NCBI GenBank assembly: GCA_021323155.1
Contig: JAJTCI010000024.1
Coordinates: 1 to 15,798, forward strand
Reading direction: 5' to 3'
Source of the DNA: Chitinophagaceae bacterium
GTDB taxonomy: Bacteria; Bacteroidota; Bacteroidia; Chitinophagales; Chitinophagaceae
DNA length: 15,798 nt
The first letter of the stretch is position 1, and every line of letters begins with the position of its first letter. The notes below the pieces were generated by a model, which saw nothing but the letters and a program-made list of their open reading frames with translations, had not been told where the DNA came from and made no database searches. The position numbers were made by a program, and so were the translations under genes. Shown in pieces: positions 1 through 5,071 of this stretch.

Positions 1-9
1 TAGGCGCAT

Positions 10-96
10 ATCCGTTCAATCCGTCTGATCCGTGCTCCCCACTCTGCGCAGCAGGGATCATCCACGCAAATCCGCCGCATCCGCGTCATCCCTGCC
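10..96. repeat. ATCC-nonamer intergenic repeat (copy 1)
   Basis: Seven short units of about nine bases, each starting ATCC (at 10, 19, 28, 60, 70, 79 and 88; most read ATCCG), lie in two clusters. A related block at 4986-5022 shares a 21-base stretch with three mismatches (18-38 against 5004-5024). Both blocks are outside genes. This looks like a dispersed intergenic repeat family; its function is unknown. Confidence 0.6.
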
Positions 97-127
97 TACT
101 GGCTGGCAGGCGCGTTCCCATCCTCGC

Positions 128-165
128 AAAAAAAAAGTTGCCAACGCTATCACACGCCGGCAACT
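128..165 (-). terminator. Rho-independent terminator of the beta-barrel gene
   Basis: AGTTGCC (136-142) and GGCAACT (159-165) form a perfect 7-bp stem around a 16-base loop. Nine A residues at 128-136 become a T tract on the minus strand directly after the stem. The element lies 53 bases past the stop codon of the minus-strand beta-barrel gene and has the classic layout for ending that transcript. Confidence 0.78.
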
Positions 166-218
166 CTGAAGCCCTTCCCACTCTTGCTTTCACCTCGGCT
201 TCGCTAATGGCAGCTATT

Positions 219-893
219 TCAAAACTTCAGGTTGAAACCCAGGCTGCCATACATCGGTACCAGGGTCTTTGTTTTGAAATCCTGTGCCAGTGTTTTACCA
301 GCCTCTACGTACAGGTCCACCTTCCCGAAAGAAGCACCGGCCTGCGCGCCGAAATAAGTATACCCGCCGGTCGCAGGCTCATACCATCCATTCACTACGC
401 CTGGGTACTGGTCTTTGTACGACTGCGAATGCCGGAAATGCGTGACGATCGCTTTATCGAAACCGAATTTGCCACCCACGAACCAGTGCTTGCGGTAATA
501 ACCCAGCGCGCCGCTGAAATCACTGCCGAAATTCACCAGCCGAGCGTAGTCGTTCTCGTAACGGCGGAAAACTGCCTGCAACTTCGTACTGAAACGGAAT
601 CCTTCATAGCTTACCCAGTTGATGTCCATACCCACCCGGCTCTTGAAATCGTCAGGCAACGCGTCGCCCGACGCGGTGGAATGGTCAGCCATGAACACTA
701 CCGGTATCTTCGCCACCGATGCTCTGTAGCCGTAACCCGCGCCGTAAAACAAACCATGCTCCATGCGCGCGTTGAGGTTGATGATATGACGGTCTTTTTT
801 CTCCAGGCTTTGCCAGTTGATCACCTGCGCTTTTACTGTTACTGATTGAAGCGTCAACAACCCCGCTATTATGTACGCGATATAAGTTCTCAT
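219..893 (-). CDS. Small outer-membrane beta-barrel protein
   Basis: A 224-residue protein beginning with a Sec signal peptide (hydrophobic stretch about residues 5-20, likely cleavage after VKA near residue 22). The rest alternates polar and aromatic residues in strand-like blocks (for example GLFYGAGYGYRASV, YYRKHWFVGGKFGFD) and ends in an aromatic residue (GSLGFNLKF), which is the pattern of an outer-membrane beta-barrel with a C-terminal insertion signal. About 10-12 strands would fit the length. No enzymatic motif is visible, so the cargo or role is unknown. The start lies 27 bases past the stop of the upstream lipoprotein hydrolase on the same strand, so the two are probably cotranscribed. 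A good terminator follows at 128-165. Barrel assignment is inferred from pattern, not from a recognised family. Confidence 0.72.
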   Translation of the reverse strand: MRTYIAYIIAGLLTLQSVTVKAQVINWQSLEKKDRHIINLNARMEHGLFYGAGYGYRASVAKIPVVFMADHSTASGDALPDDFKSRVGMDINWVSYEGFRFSTKLQAVFRRYENDYARLVNFGSDFSGALGYYRKHWFVGGKFGFDKAIVTHFRHSQSYKDQYPGVVNGWYEPATGGYTYFGAQAGASFGKVDLYVEAGKTLAQDFKTKTLVPMYGSLGFNLKF

Positions 894-920
894 TGTATTT
901 GTTTTGATGTGATGAATGAA

Positions 921-1928
921 TTAAAGTGAACGGAAATAAGCGACGATCGTTGGAAGCGTCGAACCACTCCAGGCGGTATTGTCCTGGAACATTCCCTGGT
1001 GTCCCGTACCCGTGATCTTCTGCAGCACCTTCGTATTGTAGGCCGAGGATATCTTCTGCGCCCATGCATCCGTATACGCTTTGTTCTGCGCGCTGTACAG
1101 GAACAGCACCGGCTTAGTAAACGCGTTGATGCCAACGGTGAAATCGGGTGCGTATTCGTCGGCGATCTCGTAGCACGCCGTGTTCACCACCGCGCCGGCG
1201 CGCCATTGGCTGCCGGGCAGCACGTTGTGCTCCCCGGTGATGTTGTTATTGTATCCCATCAGCGCCATCTTGTAATCGAGCACAGCGTGCTGGTCTTTCT
1301 TACCGGAAAGGAACTGGTCCAGGAACGCGGCGTCATTCGCCAGCTCGGTCCACAGGCCGAAGTCGCGCGACTTCTTCGTGTACTCCTCAATGTCTTCCCA
1401 TTTAAGTCCGCCGGGTTCGGCTACCACCAGTCCCTGTACTTTGAAAGGATACTTCGCGGCAAAACCGGTAGCGAGGATGCCACCCCAGGAATGGCCGACG
1501 AGGTAGACTTTCTGCGCGGCGCTCTTACGGTAATGCGCGATCACGCCGGCGAGGTCATCATACATCTGGTCGAGTACACCCAGCCCAAGCGATGTATAAC
1601 TGGCTTTCGGAAAACGCTGCGAGAGACCCGAACCGCGCTGGTCGTAAAACACCACGCGGTAGCCATGGTTCGCGAGTTGTTTACCGTTCAGCAGCGATCG
1701 GTAGTCTCCACCGGGCCCGCCGTGAAGGAACACCACCATGGTACTGTCGGGATGGCCGAAGGCTTCGGAGTGCAGCCATGCACCGTTCACCTTGATCGAA
1801 GGTAGCAGGGTATCCTCGGTCACCGTCTTCGGGACCAGGTTTCCCGGCTCATTAATAAAGCGCTCTTTGGCGCAGGACACGAAAAGGACGGCGCCTAAGG
1901 CCATCGTGAAAAGGTTTCTTGTAGTCAT
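921..1928 (-). CDS. Lipoprotein alpha/beta hydrolase, proline iminopeptidase-like
   Basis: 335 residues from the ATG at 1928. I chose this start because it gives a lipoprotein leader ending FVSC (lipid-bearing Cys19); the frame is open upstream but reads through repeat sequence that does not look coding. The alpha/beta-hydrolase fold shows an oxyanion motif HGGPGG (69-74), the DQRGSG motif typical of proline iminopeptidases (96-101), a nucleophile elbow GHSWGG with Ser147, and a late His310 in TGTGHQG. The position after the penultimate strand that usually holds the catalytic Asp reads SAQNKAY, with Asn282; Glu171 after the preceding strand (VVAEPGG) could supply the acid instead. Probable role: an envelope-anchored peptidase or esterase of unknown substrate. 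The downstream beta-barrel gene is 27 bases away. Confidence 0.85.
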   Translation of the reverse strand: MTTRNLFTMALGAVLFVSCAKERFINEPGNLVPKTVTEDTLLPSIKVNGAWLHSEAFGHPDSTMVVFLHGGPGGDYRSLLNGKQLANHGYRVVFYDQRGSGLSQRFPKASYTSLGLGVLDQMYDDLAGVIAHYRKSAAQKVYLVGHSWGGILATGFAAKYPFKVQGLVVAEPGGLKWEDIEEYTKKSRDFGLWTELANDAAFLDQFLSGKKDQHAVLDYKMALMGYNNNITGEHNVLPGSQWRAGAVVNTACYEIADEYAPDFTVGINAFTKPVLFLYSAQNKAYTDAWAQKISSAYNTKVLQKITGTGHQGMFQDNTAWSGSTLPTIVAYFRSL

Positions 1929-2054
1929 AACATTTGAAGTTTTGAAATGAACCGCAAAATTCACCTGCTCCCGCCGCGCCAACGACTCACAATGAGGGAT
2001 GAGACCTCTGGATAAAACACTCTTTTTCAAATTCTTATGAAGATTGAGACCTTT

Positions 2055-2096
2055 GCAGGTGGCAAGTTGCGGGTTGCAGGCGGCAGGTTCCGGTTG
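2055..2096. repeat. Heptamer array, G-rich orientation
   Basis: Six consecutive 7-base units on the plus strand, related to GCAGGTT (GCAGGTG, GCAAGTT, GCGGGTT, GCAGGCG, GCAGGTT, CCGGTTG). Bases 2062-2080 are complementary to 2402-2420 with one mismatch in 19, so this array is the inverted partner of the one at 2392-2489. Confidence 0.72.
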
Positions 2097-2206
2097 GAAG
2101 TCACAGGTTACGCCCTGGAAAAATGACACACGTCGAATTTCGAAAATCCTGGTCCCGGCGCAACCCTGTTGCCTGGTGCCTGGCGCCCGCTCCCGGCCAC
2201 CCCCAG

Positions 2207-2261
2207 CCTCGGGTTAGCCTCGGGTTAGCCTCGGGTTAGTCTCGGGTCAGCCTCGGGTGAG
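2207..2261. repeat. Five-copy 11-bp tandem repeat
   Basis: Three perfect copies of CCTCGGGTTAG (2207-2217, 2218-2228, 2229-2239) are followed by two variants, TCTCGGGTCAG (2240-2250) and CCTCGGGTGAG (2251-2261). It sits between the two heptamer arrays and is not in a gene. Such perfect short repeats commonly change copy number between strains. Confidence 0.85.
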
Positions 2262-2391
2262 ACTCGTATGCGGACCGATGGATACCTACATTATACCTAC
2301 GCCGGTCCCCCTTCTGCCTCCCTCTTCATACCCTCTTACCTCCACCCGGCCTGCAATCCTACCGGAACGACACAGTCAAACGGGCGCCATG

Positions 2392-2489
2392 CAACATGTA
2401 ACCTGCAACCCGCCACTTGCAACCCGCAACCTCCAACCCGCAACCTGCAACCTGTAACCTGCAACCTGTAACCTGCAACCTGCAACCCC
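2392..2489. repeat. Heptamer array, C-rich orientation (14 units)
   Basis: Fourteen consecutive 7-base units without interruption, mostly CAACCTG, TAACCTG or CAACCCG. It ends 52 bases short of the AraC stop codon. Units vary mainly at positions 1 and 6-7, so the array is old enough to have diverged or is kept by something tolerant of those positions. Confidence 0.85.
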
Positions 2490-2541
2490 TGGGCAAGCTT
2501 TCCTGTGAAAAATGATGGGACGAAAAATGTAACAGGTGTGC

Positions 2542-3684
2542 CTAAGCCAGTGCTGGCTGCTGCCTACGGTATTCGCTCGGGGTTACGCCCGTATGCTTCT
2601 TGAAGTTGCGGTTGAAAGATGCCTTGGAATTGAAACCGCAATCATAAGCCAGGGATACCAGGGTGAACTGCTGGCTCTGCGGCTGCGAAGAGAGCCGGAT
2701 GAATTCATTCACCCGGCTTTCATTAATGAGGTCGTAAAAACTCTTCTGCTCTTTTGTATTGATCACCTGCGACAGGTAATTGGGATGGATGCCGAGCTGC
2801 TTCGCCAGTTGATCCAGCGTCAACTCGGGATCTTTATAGGGCTGTTCCTCACGCATCACGCGCGTCAACCTTTCGTGGATGCTGTCCGCGTCCGCCGCAC
2901 TGAGTGTCGACTTCGCATACTTACTATTGGTAATGGTTTCGGGTAACTGGCTCTGAGTTGGTTGAACAGGCTCCGGGGGAATGCCAGCAATCTCATCCGG
3001 ATCGTTGGTTCTCTTTCCTCCCTGGCTGAACACCTGCACCTGCTTGATCCCGAAATAAGCGATCCAGATCACGAACACTGACACGGCCCCGAACACCGAC
3101 CCGCTGTCTCCTACGAACATGACGATCAGCCAGATCACCACCATCCAAATGATCAGGTACAACAACCAGTTGAAATTGATGCGCTCCGTATTGGAGAAAC
3201 GCTGCACGATACTTCTCTTATACCGCATCAGTCGCGCGAGTGCCAGCGCGATATAGGTCACACCTGATAAATACACCGCGATAGAGTTCACCATCATATG
3301 CGTCTCGTATCCCCTTCCTTCCTGCCGGACCGCCTCCAATTGCATGTCAGCGGGAAGCAAGAAGAATTCGCCGAACAAGAGATAAGACAGGAGGACTGGA
3401 ACAAAATGCAGCAGTTGCGTAAAACGGAAGCCCCGCCGCGACACCTGGCTGGTGGTATACAGGAACAGGAAAGGCCCATGCACCAAAGGCAAAGGAAACG
3501 CTACCACTACCAACCATGGGTAATCATCGTACTGCCTGGTCGAGAAAATATAGAAGCACAGCAAGTGCACACCGATCACCGCCAGCCACGCCACCAACAG
3601 GTAATCCGCACGCGTCTTCCCCCTTTTCGTGGCAAGCACAAAAGCCAGGAAAAAAGCCAGTATCACCGCAGCCAGGTAAAGCAC
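2542..3684 (-). CDS. Membrane-bound AraC-family transcriptional regulator
   Basis: 380 residues. The start is GTG at 3684; no ATG occurs in frame between it and the upstream stop at 3748-3750, and the N-terminus begins directly with a membrane segment. About seven hydrophobic segments can be seen (roughly 1-19, 28-46, 57-76, 90-110, 131-151, 171-191 and 199-215), then a polar linker rich in P, Q and T (220-262) and a C-terminal AraC DNA-binding domain (about 285-375) with two helix-turn-helix units. The first contains LAKQLGIHPNYLSQVIN and the second contains YDCGFNSKASFNRNFKK followed by GVTPSEYR. This seven-helix plus AraC layout is common in Bacteroidota and suggests sensing in or through the inner membrane; the signal is unknown. 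A small lipoprotein gene ends 38 bases upstream on the same strand and may be its partner. Confidence 0.88.
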   Translation of the reverse strand: MLYLAAVILAFFLAFVLATKRGKTRADYLLVAWLAVIGVHLLCFYIFSTRQYDDYPWLVVVAFPLPLVHGPFLFLYTTSQVSRRGFRFTQLLHFVPVLLSYLLFGEFFLLPADMQLEAVRQEGRGYETHMMVNSIAVYLSGVTYIALALARLMRYKRSIVQRFSNTERINFNWLLYLIIWMVVIWLIVMFVGDSGSVFGAVSVFVIWIAYFGIKQVQVFSQGGKRTNDPDEIAGIPPEPVQPTQSQLPETITNSKYAKSTLSAADADSIHERLTRVMREEQPYKDPELTLDQLAKQLGIHPNYLSQVINTKEQKSFYDLINESRVNEFIRLSSQPQSQQFTLVSLAYDCGFNSKASFNRNFKKHTGVTPSEYRRQQPALA

Positions 3685-3722
3685 GCGACAAAATAACCAG
3701 ATTCTCCGATGACTGCAAGAGT

Positions 3723-4238
3723 TTAGAGTTTCTCCCTCAAATAACGTTTATAAGATACTTTAATAGAATCGACCATGGGCCGGGTAAATGAAGCCGTCAC
3801 ACTGGAACGCTTCTCCCTAAGCGTGATCAACTTCTCCCGGTTATTTGCCATGATCTCTAACCCGTCGCTGAATTTCACAACTCGTTGGGGAGATAAAGTA
3901 TCGACAAGGGCGATCATTTCACGCGTCCTGCCCGCGTTCATCGGCAGGTATCCGGTAGTCGACCTGTTCCTGATAAGCATCAACACAGAATCGCTCCCGA
4001 TCATGCCCGACAAGCTGAATACCTCCTTGCCTTCGCTTTGCTCGCTAAAAAATACACGAAGCCGTTTACCAGTCGCACGATCGACAAGGGTATCAGTACG
4101 GTATCCATACGCAATCTCCTTTTGCTTCGGCGGCTCAAGATCAAACGGAAACTTGTCGTCCGTCCTGCCAGGTTTACAGGAGAACATGAAAACGAAATAA
4201 ACAACAACCAATACTGGCCTTAAAATAATGTTCGTCAT
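3723..4238 (-). CDS. Small lipoprotein of unknown function
   Basis: 171 residues from the ATG at 4238, chosen because it gives a lipoprotein leader (hydrophobic residues 4-19, lipobox FMFSC with Cys21); the longer open frame adds 50 residues before this leader that would bury it. The mature part starts with a charged, proline-rich linker and continues with short strand-like segments (TGKRLRVFFSEQ, DSVLMLIRNRST, RVVKFSDGLEIM), suggesting a compact beta-rich domain. I do not recognise the family. It precedes the membrane AraC regulator on the same strand with a 38-base gap, so cotranscription and a role as an envelope sensor or target are possible, but this rests on position alone. Confidence 0.68.
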   Translation of the reverse strand: MTNIILRPVLVVVYFVFMFSCKPGRTDDKFPFDLEPPKQKEIAYGYRTDTLVDRATGKRLRVFFSEQSEGKEVFSLSGMIGSDSVLMLIRNRSTTGYLPMNAGRTREMIALVDTLSPQRVVKFSDGLEIMANNREKLITLREKRSSVTASFTRPMVDSIKVSYKRYLREKL

Positions 4239-4325
4239 CGCAAATATTTGGTCACCGGATAATGCTACATGCATGTTTAGTCCTGGTCCGAGATCTACGT
4301 TCTTCCGCTGAATCCTATTCACGCT

Positions 4326-4341
4326 GGAGAGTCGACGCTCC
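4326..4341. promoter_or_regulatory. 16-bp dyad in a divergent promoter region
   Basis: GGAG-A-GTCGAC-G-CTCC is a palindrome with a single mismatched pair. It lies in the 232-base gap between the minus-strand lipoprotein start (4238) and the plus-strand secreted protein start (4471), where an operator for either gene could be. Chance occurrence is possible. Confidence 0.25.
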
Positions 4342-4470
4342 CTCAAATCGCCTCTCATTATTTCTATCCGCAAAAGCCATCCCGGCACCCGAATAAGTCA
4401 ATATCAGGCTCACTTAAAAGTAATAGAGATAAATTTATCGCAAACCTATTCTTAATCTAAAAACACCAAC

Positions 4471-4914
4471 ATGTTAAACCGCCTTCCAGTAAAACTATTT
4501 AGCCTCTGCGCATTCGTTTGCCTCTTAAGCGCAAAACCTGTAGAGCAGGCAAGTACAAACGGTCAGGAGAATTCCAAAACCTTCTCATGTGCCACCGCCC
4601 TGGACCTGTATGCTGAAAACACCAGCACCACCATCCCTGTTTGGGTTACCTACACTTCCGATTGCGACGTAAAGGGATTCAAGGTAAGTCCCTCTGATGC
4701 AAAATCCGGGTACCTTGGTTACAACCAGGATGTTGAGGTCAGGATCCATTTCCCCTGGGGGGCAAATCCAGGCAGGATAAAGATTGTGAATGGCGGTGTT
4801 CAGGTGGCCTGTATAACCGTGGTTTCCTCCTGGGACACCTACTATTTTACAGTGAACAATGCCGTTGGTGACGGTATCCTGGTAACATATTTAGATGGAG
4901 CCACAGGTTGCTAA
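4471..4914 (+). CDS. Small secreted four-cysteine protein, unknown family
   Basis: 147 residues with a Sec signal peptide (positive residues 4-8, hydrophobic 9-20, likely cleavage near residue 21-27). The mature chain keeps exactly four cysteines (40, 65, 114 and the last residue, 147), enough for two disulfides in a periplasmic or extracellular fold. Strand-like segments such as TIPVWVTYTSDCDVKGFKV and DVEVRIHFPWG suggest a single beta-sandwich. No catalytic motif and no T9SS tail are visible, and I do not recognise the family. The gene stands alone: the neighbour to its left is divergent, the one to its right convergent, and a terminator follows 42 bases after the stop. TAAATTTA at 4430-4437 resembles the phylum's -7 promoter box with one mismatch, but no -33 box is evident. 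Confidence 0.72.
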   Translation: MLNRLPVKLFSLCAFVCLLSAKPVEQASTNGQENSKTFSCATALDLYAENTSTTIPVWVTYTSDCDVKGFKVSPSDAKSGYLGYNQDVEVRIHFPWGANPGRIKIVNGGVQVACITVVSSWDTYYFTVNNAVGDGILVTYLDGATGC

Positions 4915-4956
4915 ACTTCATGGTCCGTCGACATTTCCCCGGATACTAATAAACTT

Positions 4957-4983
4957 AAAGGCTGCCCATAGTGCAGCCTTTAA
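4957..4983 (+). terminator. Terminator hairpin between convergent genes
   Basis: AAAGGCTGC (4957-4965) pairs perfectly with GCAGCCTTT (4973-4981) across a 7-base loop. The A and T ends make it usable in both directions. It lies 42 bases after the secreted protein stop and about 75 bases after the convergent peptidase stop, so it probably serves the plus-strand gene and may serve both. Confidence 0.72.
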
Positions 4984-4985
4984 TT

Positions 4986-5022
4986 ATCCGTGAAAATTCG
5001 AATAATCCGTCTCATCGGTGTT
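4986..5022. repeat. ATCC-nonamer intergenic repeat (copy 2)
   Basis: Nonamer units ATCCGTGAA (4986-4994), a degenerate unit around 4995-5004, ATCCGTCTC (5005-5013) and ATCGGTGTT (5014-5022) match the repeat at the left end of the window. Bases 5004-5024 differ from 18-38 at three of 21 positions. As at copy 1, the block lies just beyond the 3' end of a minus-strand gene. Confidence 0.55.
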
Positions 5023-5050
5023 CCAATCTTCACGGTACGCCACCCCTTCC

Positions 5051-5071
5051 TTATTTCTTATTTCTTATTTC
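5051..5071. repeat. TTATTTC triplicate overlapping the peptidase stop codon
   Basis: Three perfect tandem copies of TTATTTC at 5051-5057, 5058-5064 and 5065-5071. Read on the minus strand they encode the last residues (NKK) and the TAA stop of the S9 peptidase. A copy-number change would leave the protein almost unchanged, because each unit supplies a similar ending. Confidence 0.7.

Larger units (their letters stand above)
1929..2541. other. Repeat-rich 613-base spacer without a credible gene
   Basis: This gap lies between the hydrolase start and the AraC stop, both on the minus strand. It holds two arrays of 7-base units in opposite orientation and one 11-base tandem repeat (listed separately). 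Open frames across it translate to low-complexity repeats of C, N, P and L and show no leader or domain. It must also hold the hydrolase promoter, but I see no exact TAnnTTTG box near 1929-2040 on the minus strand. Confidence 0.6.

Noticed and set aside
138..845. Long plus-strand open frame opposite the beta-barrel gene
   Set aside because: It mirrors the minus-strand gene, which has a signal peptide, a barrel pattern and a proper terminator; the plus-strand translation has none of these.
1929..2129. 67-residue N-terminal extension of the hydrolase
   Set aside because: It runs through the heptamer repeat and buries a perfect lipoprotein leader; the ATG at 1928 is far more plausible.
2207..2261. 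Telomere-like GGGTTAG units
   Set aside because: The unit is 11 bases with CCTC before GGGTTAG and occurs internally in an ordinary gene context; there is no sign of a replicon end.
2257..2471. Two short plus-strand frames over the heptamer array
   Set aside because: They encode only the periodic translation of the repeat and have no leader, start signal or domain.
2392..2489. CRISPR array
   Set aside because: Units are 7 bases and contiguous, without spacers, and no cas gene is present.
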